Positions 52,551 to 62,266 of a stretch of DNA of 64,000 bases are shown piece after piece. The translations under genes and the position numbers were made by a program. Source of the stretch: Capnocytophaga periodontitidis (lineage in GTDB: Bacteria > Bacteroidota > Bacteroidia > Flavobacteriales > Flavobacteriaceae); NCBI RefSeq assembly GCF_016126015.1, contig NZ_JAEFDB010000005.1:62001-126000 (forward strand), in the 5' to 3' direction. The notes under the pieces were generated by a model. That model had not been told where the DNA came from. It saw only the letters and a program-made list of their open reading frames with translations, and ran no database searches. Each line of letters begins with the position of its first letter. Within the stretch, counting starts at the first letter, position 1.

Positions 52551-53528
52551 TTATTGATCATTTATTTTATGTTTCGCTACTCCAGCGATGTTTTTCACGT
52601 CCCACTGTATAGTCTGTACAAAAGGTTTTTCTCTAAAGGGACAGTCGATAGCGCATATTTTGCAAGAAAAAGGCTTGCAATAGTCTAAGTGAAAGTTGAA
52701 TTCTATAGTTCTATCTACTTTTTCTACCAATAAATGAATCACCTTTTCCATTTCTTGATGTGCTTCTTTTAAAGAATAATAGTAAGGCAGAGTGATATGG
52801 GCATCAATATGCAAGTGAGCCCCAAACTGCTGAATACGCATATTGTGAATGTCTATCCACTCGGTTTTGCGGTTAGCTTGCAATATATTTACGAGTTCGG
52901 CAAAGAGGGCTTCGTCGCGCTCGTCCATAATACCACTAAGGGCTTTACGTACAATCTTCCACCCTATTACTATGATATAACTACCAAAGCTAATAGCAAT
53001 TAGAGGGTCGAGCCATAACCAACCGGTGAAGTGTACCAACACCAAACTCAGTACAATAGCTGAAGTGGCAAAAGTATCTGATTGCAAGTGTTTGCCCGCA
53101 CTCATTAGTACTAAAGAGTTCTCTTTTTTCCCTTTTTGGTAAGAAATATACCCCATAGTGTAATTCACTATGGCGGTAGACCCAAAAAGGGCAATCCCCC
53201 AGCCTAATTTATCGAGATGTATTCCCTCTATAAGTGACGAAATAGCTTCGATGAGGATGAGTACTCCAGCGATAGCGATGAGCATCCCCTCAATGCCAGC
53301 GGTAATAAACTCTACCTTGCCGTGTCCGTAAGGGTGGTCGGTATCGCGAGGTTTGTTGCAAAGGTATAGCGAATAGAGCCCCATAAAGGCGGCAATGATA
53401 TTCACAATGCTCTCCATCGTGTCCGAAAAAATAGCGTTAGAATTGGTAATATGCCACGCTATCAACTTCACGATGAAGAGCAATGTACCTATAAAAGTAA
53501 CGAGCTTTTGAAACTGAAAACTTTTCAC
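52551..53528 (-). CDS. Cation diffusion facilitator transporter
   Basis: The 325-residue protein starts with GTG; no better ATG is near. Six spans are followed by a cytoplasmic domain. The site in span 5 has H147-x-x-x-D151 (KHLQSD), while span 2 has E39-x-x-x-N43 in place of Asp-x-x-x-Asp (TMESIVN). The C-terminus has a cysteine cluster (CKPFSCKICAIDC). It probably exports a divalent metal by proton antiport. The metal cannot be told from sequence, but the altered site argues against a plain zinc transporter. Confidence 0.9.
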   Translation of the reverse strand: MKSFQFQKLVTFIGTLLFIVKLIAWHITNSNAIFSDTMESIVNIIAAFMGLYSLYLCNKPRDTDHPYGHGKVEFITAGIEGMLIAIAGVLILIEAISSLIEGIHLDKLGWGIALFGSTAIVNYTMGYISYQKGKKENSLVLMSAGKHLQSDTFATSAIVLSLVLVHFTGWLWLDPLIAISFGSYIIVIGWKIVRKALSGIMDERDEALFAELVNILQANRKTEWIDIHNMRIQQFGAHLHIDAHITLPYYYSLKEAHQEMEKVIHLLVEKVDRTIEFNFHLDYCKPFSCKICAIDCPFREKPFVQTIQWDVKNIAGVAKHKINDQ

Positions 53529-53552
53529 CCTCTAATTTCTACTTCCTAACTT

Positions 53553-54962
53553 CTAAACTTTAACCTCTGCTGCTTCCAACAAGAAATTGTGTATATCGGT
53601 ATTGCGCATAAAAGGTTTTAGGCGTTCGCTACCAGGTCCATACATTCCCAATTCAGTGTAATCGGATGAGTGATCCATACTTATCCAGCCTACGGAAGTA
53701 TGAGCTTTTTGTATTTCGGCAAACAATCGGTAAGGGAGGTGTTTGTAGTTGTACAAGCCGTCTTCTTTTCTTTCGGTTTTAGCGTAATAACCTAAGAGTT
53801 CTTTAGCTTGTTCCTCACTGATGTTCATTCCACCGCAGTATTGAGCAACGTGCTCACGCACTTTGGCTACCGAGTCGTTAGAGTTGATTTGTTGTAAAAT
53901 CCAATCGTTAGAATGGGTGAAGTTTTGCAATCTGTCAAAATTGTCGTTACAATCTTTGCCGTAGATGAGTCCAGGGTTAGCATTACCGTGGTCGGAAGTA
54001 AGCACCACAAGAGTGTTGCCGTCAGCTTTAGCAAAGTCGAGTGCTACCCCTATAGCCTCGTCAAAAGCAACTTGGTCGTAGAGCAAAGCTCCTATATCGT
54101 TAGCGTGTGCAGCCCAGTCTACTTTACCACCTTCGACTTGTATTACAAAGCCGTTAGGGTGATTTTTGAGCTGGTCGATAGCCTTGGCGGTCATCTCGGC
54201 AAGGGTAGGTGATTTAGCTTGTTCTTCACTGCTTTGAGCGCGATCGATAGAGTAGGGGAGGGCATCTTCAGCAAAGAGTCCATAGAGAGGTTTGTTAGTA
54301 GGCGCTTTCTGCATTTCACTGCGAGTGCGAGCTACTGTATAGCCTTTTTTCTTCAAAGTGTCAAAAAGGTCTTTTTTATCTTTGCGGTGGGCAGGATCGA
54401 AGTATTTGCTACCGCCCCCCAGCATCACATCAAAACCTAATTCGGTGTAGTTGAGGGCAATCTCGTCCATAGCATTACGGCTTTTGCTCCACGTACAGAA
54501 GCCTGCCGGAGTGGCGTGGTTTACCATTACGGTAGTGACACAACCCACTTTCTTACCTGCTTTTTTGAACTTTTGCAAGATAGGCATATTCTCTTTGCCA
54601 TCCGGACTGATATTTAGGCTACCGTTCTTTACACGTACGCCACCGCCCCAAGACGAACTTGCTGCCGATGAATCGGTTACTACCGAACTCGCCGATGCCA
54701 TATCCATTACGGCGCGTTGAGCGAGGTTCTGTTCGTATAGCCCCATCCAATGAGAAGGACGACCGAATTTGCGTTTGAGGTACAAGTCAGCCATTACCAA
54801 AGTGCCGAAACTCATACCGTCACTCACCATAAAGATGATGTTTTTAGTGCGTTTGTTTTTATGGGTTTCCCCAAGGGTTTGCGCTTGTAAATCAAAGGAA
54901 GGCAATACTAAGCCTCCTAAAGCTGCTAAAGCCCCATTTTTAAAAAATGCTCTTCTTTTCAT
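53553..54962 (-). CDS. Alkaline phosphatase (PhoA family, Tat signal)
   Basis: The 469-residue protein starts MKRRAFFKNGALAALGGLVLP, a twin-arginine signal, so it is exported folded. The nucleophile is Ser98 in VVTDSSAASS. NIIFMVSDGM has the first metal-binding aspartate, and LVVLTSDHGNAN has metal-binding residues near the end of the core. It should hydrolyse phosphate monoesters in the periplasm. A 49-residue ORF lies just upstream on the same strand. Confidence 0.94.
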   Translation of the reverse strand: MKRRAFFKNGALAALGGLVLPSFDLQAQTLGETHKNKRTKNIIFMVSDGMSFGTLVMADLYLKRKFGRPSHWMGLYEQNLAQRAVMDMASASSVVTDSSAASSSWGGGVRVKNGSLNISPDGKENMPILQKFKKAGKKVGCVTTVMVNHATPAGFCTWSKSRNAMDEIALNYTELGFDVMLGGGSKYFDPAHRKDKKDLFDTLKKKGYTVARTRSEMQKAPTNKPLYGLFAEDALPYSIDRAQSSEEQAKSPTLAEMTAKAIDQLKNHPNGFVIQVEGGKVDWAAHANDIGALLYDQVAFDEAIGVALDFAKADGNTLVVLTSDHGNANPGLIYGKDCNDNFDRLQNFTHSNDWILQQINSNDSVAKVREHVAQYCGGMNISEEQAKELLGYYAKTERKEDGLYNYKHLPYRLFAEIQKAHTSVGWISMDHSSDYTELGMYGPGSERLKPFMRNTDIHNFLLEAAEVKV

Positions 54963-54972
54963 AATAGTTCTT

Positions 54973-55122
54973 TTATGATATGTTTAATTTCTCTTTTAAT
55001 TCCGTAGGAAACTTAGCACGTTGTAAGAGTTCTTCAGCAAGTGCTAATTTCTTTGGGAAAAGTACTTTCCCTTTAAATTTATCAAGACTTTTATCTATTT
55101 TTATATCTATCTTTTTATTCAT
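54973..55122 (-). CDS. Small ORF of 49 residues between thiL and the alkaline phosphatase gene
   Basis: The frame reads MNKKIDIKIDKSLDKFKGKV, then LFPKKLALAEELLQRAKFP and TELKEKLNIS. It starts 13 bp after the thiL stop and ends 10 bp before the phosphatase ATG, so it fits neatly into an operon. It is basic and helical with no signal or known motif. Its codon use matches its neighbours. It may be a real small protein or a chance ORF; conservation would decide. Confidence 0.5.
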   Translation of the reverse strand: MNKKIDIKIDKSLDKFKGKVLFPKKLALAEELLQRAKFPTELKEKLNIS

Positions 55123-55135
55123 CAACCATTAATCA

Positions 55136-56185
55136 TTATTCATTACTCAAAGCGTTCCACCCTCTCGCTATGATTGGGATGAACTGTCCTGCACGAGTGA
55201 CGAGGTTTACGCCTTCCCCTTTATCAGTAATGTAACCTATTACGCTAAAATTGGGGTTGCCTTTAATTTTGTCGTAATCGGCTTGAGCAATAGTAAAGAG
55301 CAGTTCGTAGTCTTCACCGCCACTTAGGGCTATGGTAGTGCTATCTAAATTGAACTCCTCACAAGTGCTAATCACTTGTGGGTCAAGCGGTATTTTATCT
55401 TCATATAACCTACAACCTACCCCCGATTGTTTACAAATGTGCAAGAGCTCTGACGATAAGCCATCGCTCACATCCATCATCGCAGTAGGTTTTACACCCA
55501 ATTGTTTGAGCAGTGGCGGAATGTCCTTGCGGGCTTCGGGTTTGAGCTGGCGTTCCAAAATATAAGAATACATCTCTATATCGGGTTGAGAGTTTGGATT
55601 TACCTGAAAAACAGCTTTTTCGCGCTCCAATATCTGCAAGCCCATATAGGCGCCCCCTATATCGCCTGTGAGCACTATAAGGTCGTTAGGATGTGCCCCG
55701 TTGCGGTATACCAAGTCCTCTTCATTAGCTTCGCCTATTGCCGTTACCGAGATGATGAGTCCGCGTGTAGAGGAAGTCGTGTCGCCCCCTACCAAGTCCA
55801 CTTTGTAACGATCACACGCTAAGCGAATGCCCGCATAGAGTTCTTCTAAGGCTTCCAACGGAAAGCGATTAGATACTGCTATCGATACCGTTATTTGGGT
55901 AGCCGTTGCGTTCATTGCATAAATATCGGATACATTCACCGATACCGCTTTGTAACCCAAGTGTTTCAGCGGTACATAACTGAGGTCGAAATGAACCCCC
56001 TCAATGAGCAGGTCGGTAGAGACAACTGTTTTTTTATCTTTAAAATCCATTACCGCGGCATCGTCACCTACGCCTTTAAGAGTGGAAGGATTGTGGATTT
56101 CAAATCCCTTCGTCAGGCGGTCGATGAGTCCAAATTCACCCAAATCGGCTAATGAGGTGCGGTGTGGCGTTTTATCTTCTATCAT
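55136..56185 (-). CDS. thiL: Thiamine-monophosphate kinase
   Basis: The 349-residue protein makes thiamine pyrophosphate from thiamine monophosphate and ATP. Family features are LGEFGLIDRL, KGVGDDAAVMD (nucleotide and metal site), VVSTDLLIEGVHFDL, AVSVNVSDIYAMNA and LVGGDTTSS, plus a C-terminal GGEDYELLFT. Its start overlaps the stop of the DinB gene (ATGA). It shares the thiamine theme with the riboswitch-controlled receptor at 13990. Confidence 0.97.
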   Translation of the reverse strand: MIEDKTPHRTSLADLGEFGLIDRLTKGFEIHNPSTLKGVGDDAAVMDFKDKKTVVSTDLLIEGVHFDLSYVPLKHLGYKAVSVNVSDIYAMNATATQITVSIAVSNRFPLEALEELYAGIRLACDRYKVDLVGGDTTSSTRGLIISVTAIGEANEEDLVYRNGAHPNDLIVLTGDIGGAYMGLQILEREKAVFQVNPNSQPDIEMYSYILERQLKPEARKDIPPLLKQLGVKPTAMMDVSDGLSSELLHICKQSGVGCRLYEDKIPLDPQVISTCEEFNLDSTTIALSGGEDYELLFTIAQADYDKIKGNPNFSVIGYITDKGEGVNLVTRAGQFIPIIARGWNALSNE

Positions 56186-56646
56186 TTAGCAAAGTAGTTT
56201 AAAGCAATTACCACCCCAAGGTGCATACCCTCGTGAGTGTTGTTGAAATGTATTGCATCTTCTATACAAGTGAGCGCATAGCCATAGCTGGTAGTATAAG
56301 GGGTAAAGTTAGAGAATACTCCGCGCTCGTAGTCGGCTTGTAGTTGTTTTTGGGTACTGATGAGCAGACTGCGCAATTCTTGAATTTCGTCAGCGGTAGG
56401 GATATGCCCATCGGGATAAGTGCCTTTTTTATAAGTATCTACAAAAGTTTCGGGTACAACGAAATTGAGTCCTGATAGTTTGTAGCAGAGTATTTGTTGT
56501 TGTGCCACGCAGTGAGCGATGTTCCACCAGATATTATTGTGAAATCCATTAGGGATTTGCGCTAATTGTTCAGGAGTTAGGTTCTCCAAATAAGTTAAAA
56601 GATTGTTGCGGGTTGCCACGTGTAGGGCAAATACTTGGTCTGTCAT
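56182..56646 (-). CDS. DinB-superfamily protein
   Basis: The 154-residue protein is a four-helix bundle of the DinB/YfiT type with a metal-binding histidine triad: H45 (WWNIAHCV), H138 and H142 (THEGMHLG). Such proteins include metal-dependent thiol transferases and other enzymes. No DNA-damage role is implied. It is the first gene of the minus-strand operon with thiL. Confidence 0.85.
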   Translation of the reverse strand: MTDQVFALHVATRNNLLTYLENLTPEQLAQIPNGFHNNIWWNIAHCVAQQQILCYKLSGLNFVVPETFVDTYKKGTYPDGHIPTADEIQELRSLLISTQKQLQADYERGVFSNFTPYTTSYGYALTCIEDAIHFNNTHEGMHLGVVIALNYFAK

Positions 56647-56703
56647 TATAGTGAAAATTTAAGAGTGAAAAGCAAAAAGCTGCTAATCACTGTATTTCAG
56701 CGC

Positions 56704-56761
56704 AAAATTACAAAAAATAGACCAATATATCACTATATTTGGAAAAGATTTGTATTTTTGC
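56704..56761. promoter_or_regulatory. Divergent -7 elements around 56704-56761
   Basis: CAAAATTA (56704-56711) is TAATTTTG on the minus strand for the DinB-thiL operon. TATTTTTG (56754-56761) on the plus strand serves the gene at 56786 and overlaps an in-frame TTG, so that earlier start is rejected. I see no good -33 elements. Confidence 0.5.
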
Positions 56762-56785
56762 GCCCTAAATTTAAAAGAAAGCTTT

Positions 56786-57232
56786 ATGTATCAACTAATT
56801 AAACAATTACACTCATTCACTGCCTATATAGTATTAGCTGTGCTTATTGCGGCGGTAGTTAATGCACTTATCGGTTATTTCAAGAATAAAAAATACTTTG
56901 AGGTAAAAGACCTCCGTTTAAGTTTGTTTGCACTTGTTTTCTCACATATACAAATGTTATTAGGTTTGTTACTATATGTAACAACGCCTCGTTTGCAGAT
57001 GTGGGGTGAGGGGGCTAAAGTAGTGATGAAAGACTCCTTATTGCGCCTTCTGTTGTTAGAACACCCTTTGATGAATATCATTGCCATAGTGCTCATCACC
57101 GTTGGTTGGGTAAAACTCAAAAAGCAGACTGAGGTGCGCCAGATGTTTGGCAAAATAGCCTTGTTCTACGGTATAGCTTTAGTGCTATTACTTTCCAGAA
57201 TTCCTTGGGGATTATGGTTAGGATTTTCATAA
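56786..57232 (+). CDS. Small polytopic membrane protein with histidines, unknown function
   Basis: The product has 148 residues from the ATG 56786. It has four predicted spans (about 10-30, 45-68, 84-106 and 118-140). Conserved-looking histidines lie at the start (LHSF, H9), in span 2 (FSHIQ) and before span 3 (EHPLMN), a pattern that could bind haem as in small b-type cytochromes. That idea is unproven. The family is common in flavobacteria. A terminator follows 42 bp downstream. Confidence 0.75.
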   Translation: MYQLIKQLHSFTAYIVLAVLIAAVVNALIGYFKNKKYFEVKDLRLSLFALVFSHIQMLLGLLLYVTTPRLQMWGEGAKVVMKDSLLRLLLLEHPLMNIIAIVLITVGWVKLKKQTEVRQMFGKIALFYGIALVLLLSRIPWGLWLGFS

Positions 57233-57274
57233 TAGATTTCGTTTTTTAACGAATTATTTTCAATAAAATACAGG

Positions 57275-57313
57275 TCTCTCGTTGTAAAATAGCTTTGCAA
57301 CGAGAGATTTTTT
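57275..57313 (+). terminator. Terminator after the gene at 56786
   Basis: TCTCTCGTTG pairs with CAACGAGAGA across a 13-nt loop, followed by six T residues. Confidence 0.9.
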
Positions 57314-57673
57314 ACGTTTATTCAGATGTTAAATATAGTTAAAATTTGAAGAAAAGAGTATTGATTTTCTTGGTTATAAAAAATACTTATAACAGTATAT
57401 ATGTTATTTATATTATTGAAAATAAGATACTTAATACAATTTTTAGCAATGTTGTAATATAGGTAAAAAATTAAGATGAAAAATGAGATATTTTTATTAA
57501 AAAGTCTATTTTATTGAGAATATGATAAATTCTTAACTGAAATATTGCGATTTGTTCAAAAAAATAGTTTCACTGAGAAGTATTTAAGTCTGTAGAAAAA
57601 AAATCTGATAGTATTTGGATTCTTGTAAAATTATTCTATAACTTTGCGGTGTTAAACTATAAAATTAATAGCG
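57314..57673 (+). promoter_or_regulatory. AT-rich upstream region of the second susC gene
   Basis: The DNA from the terminator to susC is very AT-rich and has no ORF that I would support. A promoter lies at its end: TTTG (57614-57617) and TAACTTTG (57639-57646), 21 bp apart. The ATG is 27 bp later. The length suggests binding sites for a regulator encoded elsewhere. Confidence 0.55.
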
Positions 57674-60600
57674 ATGAAGAAAAAACTATTTTACGTGTTT
57701 TTATTCGTTCTTTTCTTTTCAGCAGTCGCTACTGCACAAGAAAGGACGATTACAGGAACGGTGCGTGATGCCAACGGATTAGAAATGTTGGGTGTAGCCG
57801 TAGTAGTAAAAGGAGAAAACCACGGTACCGAAACTGACATGGAAGGTCGTTACAGTATCAAGGCAGCGCCAGGTAAGACTTTAGAGTTCTCATTTTTAGG
57901 AATGAAAACCCAAAGTCACAAAGTTGGTACTTCAAGTCGTATTGATGTAGTACTGCAAGAAGAAGCAGTAGAGATCGGCGAAGTAGTGGTTTTGGGTGTT
58001 GTTAAAAAGAAAGCAGCCGAATCCACAGGAAATACTGTACAGTTATCAAGTAAAGATATAAGTACACCTTCGGCTATTTCTGTAGACCAAGCTCTGCAAG
58101 GGAAAACTCCAGGAGTGGTAATTAACGCTGCTTCAGGAACACCAGGAGCAGAACAAACCGTGATGATTCGCGGAGTTGGATCTATGAATAGTAGCAATAA
58201 ACCTCTTTATGTGATAGATGGTGTGCCAGTAATCACAGAAAACTTAACAGAGGATAAAGATACATTTTCTTCAATGTCAACCCTTGCAAGTATTAACAAC
58301 GAAGATATAGAAAGTTTAACAGTGCTCAAGGATGCTGCTGCTACAGCTCTTTATGGGGCGAGAGGCTCTAATGGGGTTATTGTTATTACAACCAAATCTG
58401 GTAAAAGAGGAAAGACAAAGTTTAATGTAAATACCTCAGTGGGTTTTCAAAACGATGCGTATTTTAAAAGGTCTCCTCTTACGGGTGACCAACGCTATCA
58501 TTTGTTAAAACAAGGATTGGCAAACCAATTTGCAAACAGAGGTGTAACTTACGACAACGCAATTGATTTTGCCCACACCAATGGTTTGAGACTTAACGGA
58601 GCAGAAAACTTTAATAGTGCATTAAATAACAACAATTGGTCAGAACTTATAAAAAACAAAAATGCTGTAATGACTTCTGCCGATATATCGGCCTCTGGAG
58701 GAGATGAAAAAGGAACTTACTATGTATCCTTGGGGTATAACAGAACAGAACCTACTGTAAAAGTATCAGACCCTTTTAAACGTGTATCCGGAGTGATAAA
58801 AATCAACAGAGATTTGAATGATAAATTGAAGTTAGAGGCTTCAGTAAATGGCTCTTGGGTATCTCAAAATCCTATTGCTGAGCAATCAGCTTTTTTTACG
58901 AATCCTTATCTAGCAAAAGTAATGATGTCGCCTTGGGCAAATCCTTATAATGCCGATGGGTCGTATAATGTTACCACATTTAATAGGTATACAGGATTGT
59001 ACAATTACTTGTATCTACAAGAACACGATATAGTAAAGAACAATACCCTAAGAGGATTGGTGAACTTTAAAGTAGATTACGAACTGCTTAAAAATTTAGT
59101 ATTCTCTACTCGTGCCAATGTAGATTACATTTCATCAGATTATAAAAGCTATAGAAACAGAATACACAGTGATGATGATAAACAAAATGGGTCTTCACAA
59201 CGTATAATGACTCACCACGCTACTTGGGTATATCAAAATACCTTATCGTATAATTTCAATGTAGCCGAGAAACATAAATTTGGTCTTACAGCACTTTATG
59301 AATATCAAAAGTACAAAAAGAATTATTTAGAAGGTTATGGTTCTAATATAGCCGCTGATGGTTTAACCAATCTCGTTTCTGTAACAAAAGAAAAAAAAGT
59401 ATATTCTACTTTTGAAGATTGGGCGAATGTATCGTTGTTAGGAATGCTTAACTATTCTTATGCCGAAAAATATATTCTTGACGCAAGTATTCGTAGAGAA
59501 GGATCCTCTCGTTTTGCAAAAGGAAATCGCTACGGGAATTTCTGGTCATTAGGTCTTGCTTACAACCTTCATAAAGAGTTTGAGGCCCTTGGGAAAGTTT
59601 TTAACGAGTTAAAATTAAGAGCTTCTTATGGGCTTACAGGGAACTCTGGGGTAGATTTAAACCAATACCAAGTACTTTTAGCCTATGATGCTGATTATGC
59701 TGAAAATGGAGCTGCCTACCCCAAAACATTAGGAAATGACGACCTTACTTGGGAGAAAAACCGTACTTTTGATGTAGGGCTCAATTTTGCACTATTTAAC
59801 CAGCGCTTAAGAGGCTCTGTTGCATATTACGATAAATATACTTATGATTTGTTGCTAAACGTGCCTTTGTCAAGAACTACAGGTTTTGAAGAACAAGCTA
59901 TTAATACAGGAGCAATGAGTAATAAGGGTATTGAGGCTTCATTAGGGGTTGATATTATCCGTAATAAAAACTTCACTTGGAACTTGTCGGCTAATATAGC
60001 AACAGTTAAAAACAGGGTAGAAGAATTGGCAAAAGACGGTACAGGCGCCGATGTAGACCCAACAGCAGGGAGTGCATACAAACAAACCAAAGTGGGAGAA
60101 ACGTATGCTTATTGGTATATGCCAACTTGGGCAGGTGTCAATGTAACTACAGGGGCTCCTGAGTGGTATGCCAAAGATGGCAAGAAAACATCAGACTATA
60201 ACCTCGCAGAGCGAAGATTCCAAGGTATTGCCATTCCAAAATATTCAGGAGGTCTGTCTACTCACCTTCAATACAAAGGGGTATTTTTAGATGCTACTGT
60301 TTATTTTACAGGAGGGCATAAAGTATACGAACGATTTGCTCAATTCTATTTGAGAACCAATAATTTTACAACAGTAAATTATAATGGAGATGCCGAGTTA
60401 TTAAACGCTTGGCAAAAAGCAGGAGATGTAACCGATGTGCCAAAAATAACCTATTCAGGCGCTGATAATTTCCACGATGTTTCTTCTCGTCACTTATACG
60501 ATGGTACTTTTGCACGCTTGAAAGACATTACATTGGGCTATGAAGTGCCTTCTAAATACTTAGAAGGAACAGGTTTTGATGGAGTTACCTTTACCCTTAG

Positions 60601-60745
60601 AGGAACTAATCTTTATACTTGGGTGAAAGACAGCGGTCTAAAACTTGATCCTGAAGTGGGTAATAAAGGCAATACAATGGGATATACTACCCTTACAGCA
60701 CCACCTGTAAAATCTGTAGTATTTGGTGTTAATTTAAAATTCTAA
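57674..60745 (+). CDS. SusC/RagA-family TonB-dependent importer, second locus
   Basis: The 1023-residue protein has a signal peptide (about 1-20), a CarboxypepD-like domain (ITGTVRDANGLEMLGVAVVVK, shortened core GRYSIKAAPGK), a TonB-box region with GEVVVLGVV, a plug (KPLYVIDGVPV, then AATALYGARGSNGVIVITTK) and a barrel ending VVFGVNLKF. It pairs with the SusD gene that starts 5 bp after its stop. No glycosidase, protease or regulator gene is adjacent, so the substrate could be a glycan, a peptide or another nutrient. Confidence 0.96.
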   Translation: MKKKLFYVFLFVLFFSAVATAQERTITGTVRDANGLEMLGVAVVVKGENHGTETDMEGRYSIKAAPGKTLEFSFLGMKTQSHKVGTSSRIDVVLQEEAVEIGEVVVLGVVKKKAAESTGNTVQLSSKDISTPSAISVDQALQGKTPGVVINAASGTPGAEQTVMIRGVGSMNSSNKPLYVIDGVPVITENLTEDKDTFSSMSTLASINNEDIESLTVLKDAAATALYGARGSNGVIVITTKSGKRGKTKFNVNTSVGFQNDAYFKRSPLTGDQRYHLLKQGLANQFANRGVTYDNAIDFAHTNGLRLNGAENFNSALNNNNWSELIKNKNAVMTSADISASGGDEKGTYYVSLGYNRTEPTVKVSDPFKRVSGVIKINRDLNDKLKLEASVNGSWVSQNPIAEQSAFFTNPYLAKVMMSPWANPYNADGSYNVTTFNRYTGLYNYLYLQEHDIVKNNTLRGLVNFKVDYELLKNLVFSTRANVDYISSDYKSYRNRIHSDDDKQNGSSQRIMTHHATWVYQNTLSYNFNVAEKHKFGLTALYEYQKYKKNYLEGYGSNIAADGLTNLVSVTKEKKVYSTFEDWANVSLLGMLNYSYAEKYILDASIRREGSSRFAKGNRYGNFWSLGLAYNLHKEFEALGKVFNELKLRASYGLTGNSGVDLNQYQVLLAYDADYAENGAAYPKTLGNDDLTWEKNRTFDVGLNFALFNQRLRGSVAYYDKYTYDLLLNVPLSRTTGFEEQAINTGAMSNKGIEASLGVDIIRNKNFTWNLSANIATVKNRVEELAKDGTGADVDPTAGSAYKQTKVGETYAYWYMPTWAGVNVTTGAPEWYAKDGKKTSDYNLAERRFQGIAIPKYSGGLSTHLQYKGVFLDATVYFTGGHKVYERFAQFYLRTNNFTTVNYNGDAELLNAWQKAGDVTDVPKITYSGADNFHDVSSRHLYDGTFARLKDITLGYEVPSKYLEGTGFDGVTFTLRGTNLYTWVKDSGLKLDPEVGNKGNTMGYTTLTAPPVKSVVFGVNLKF

Positions 60746-60750
60746 ACAAA

Positions 60751-62121
60751 ATGAAAAAAGTTATATACACACTATTTAGCACAGCTTTGTTAGCTACAAG
60801 CTGTGCCGACTTAGACCCTACATTGGAGCAAGATAAAGAGTTAGGGGGAAGTATCAATTCTGTAGAAGACGTTAGAAGTGTTTTAAACTCAGCGTATAAT
60901 CATATGAGTTCAAGAGAGTACTACGGAAGAGATGTGATTATTTTTGGAGAAGTGCGTTCCGATAATGCATACTCCGATGCAAATTCAAACCGTTTTGTTA
61001 CGGTTGCTAAAATGGCTATGACTAAAACAGAGAACGACCCTTCTACTGCTTGGAAGCGTATCAATCAAACAATAGTATCCACCAACGTAGTTATTAATGC
61101 TGATAGAGCAAAAATCACGGGGGATGTTACTACGCTGAATCATTATTTAGGGGAAGCTTATGCCATTCGTGCTTTAGCTCATTTTGACTTGCTGAAACTT
61201 TATGGTCAACAATACCAACAGTCTGACAGAACAAAAGCATTAGGTGTTCCTTATACAAAAGTATTTGGAAAAGCCATTTATCCAGCTCGTGAAACGGTTC
61301 AGCGTACTTATGAACTTATAATGGAAGACCTAAACGCAGCTATTAGCAATTTATCAGCAAGCAAAGATGACGCTTCTGCTCACTACATTACTACTTTTGC
61401 AGCCTACGCTATCAAAGCGCGTGTAGCTCTTTTCTTTGAAGATTGGGCAATTGCTCGTGATGCTGCTAAGTACGTAATTGATCACAAAGGTTCTCGCTTG
61501 GATATTGCAGATGCTAACGATTTTGCAAAGACTTTTACTACTGATAATACTAAAAATCAAATTTTTTCTATTGCTAATAACGATAGTGATAATACAGGTA
61601 ATAATAGTTTAGGAAATATTTATTTTGGGACTTATGGAGATGTGGTAATGCTCAACGATTTGTATTCAAAATACGAAACAGGAGATGTTAGAAAAGCTCT
61701 TTTTTCCGAAGTAAAAGCTGGTAAAACTTACAGAATGCGAAAACAAACTGATATCATAGGTTCACAAGATATACCTGTTATTCGTTATGAAGAAGTGGTG
61801 CTCACTTATGCCGAAGCTCTTTTCCGTTTAGGTGATACTGCAAATGCCCTTGCTCAGCTGAATTTAATACCTGCAAAACGAGGTGCAACCGCTTATACAT
61901 CGGCAACTCTTGAGAATATTTTGTTAGAAAGACGAAAAGAGTTTGCAGGTGAAGGCTTCCGTTTTTATGATATTGCACGAAATAAACAAGATATGCCTCT
62001 TGTAGATGATGCTTTACAAACTTATGGAACAGTAACCTATGGAAGCTATAAATACTCATTTCCTATTCCAGATGACGAAATGGGAGCTAATGGCAATATG
62101 AAGCAGAACCAAGGTTACTAA
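60751..62121 (+). CDS. SusD/RagB-family lipoprotein, second locus
   Basis: The 456-residue lipoprotein has lipobox ATSC (Cys18) followed by ADLDP. GEAYAIRALAHFDLLKLYGQ, LTYAEALFRLGDTANALAQL and LERRKEFAGEGFRFYDIARN are SusD-family hallmarks. It should bind the nutrient at the cell surface and deliver it to the SusC barrel. A terminator follows 54 bp downstream. Confidence 0.95.
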   Translation: MKKVIYTLFSTALLATSCADLDPTLEQDKELGGSINSVEDVRSVLNSAYNHMSSREYYGRDVIIFGEVRSDNAYSDANSNRFVTVAKMAMTKTENDPSTAWKRINQTIVSTNVVINADRAKITGDVTTLNHYLGEAYAIRALAHFDLLKLYGQQYQQSDRTKALGVPYTKVFGKAIYPARETVQRTYELIMEDLNAAISNLSASKDDASAHYITTFAAYAIKARVALFFEDWAIARDAAKYVIDHKGSRLDIADANDFAKTFTTDNTKNQIFSIANNDSDNTGNNSLGNIYFGTYGDVVMLNDLYSKYETGDVRKALFSEVKAGKTYRMRKQTDIIGSQDIPVIRYEEVVLTYAEALFRLGDTANALAQLNLIPAKRGATAYTSATLENILLERRKEFAGEGFRFYDIARNKQDMPLVDDALQTYGTVTYGSYKYSFPIPDDEMGANGNMKQNQGY

Positions 62122-62175
62122 CTTCAAAACCTTAGTTGTTGCTGTTTAGTAAACTAAAAAGTAGAATAAAATTAG

Positions 62176-62211
62176 AAAAGGCTGTCCGAAAATAAACGGA
62201 TAGCCTTTTTT
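62176..62211 (+). terminator. Terminator of the second susCD operon
   Basis: AAAAGGCTGTCCG and CGGATAGCCTTTT (one G-T pair) flank an 8-nt loop, followed by T residues. The stem resembles that at 991 (AGGCTG core). Confidence 0.88.
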
Positions 62212-62216
62212 ATAAA

Positions 62217-62247
62217 TTGTTGTTTATAAATATTTGCGTTATCTTTG
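62217..62247 (+). promoter_or_regulatory. Promoter of the acyltransferase gene
   Basis: TTG (62217-62219) and TATCTTTG (62240-62247) are 20 bp apart. The element lies inside an earlier possible ORF start, so translation begins at the ATG 62267. Confidence 0.6.
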
Positions 62248-62266
62248 CCCCCTGAAGATAAGAAAA

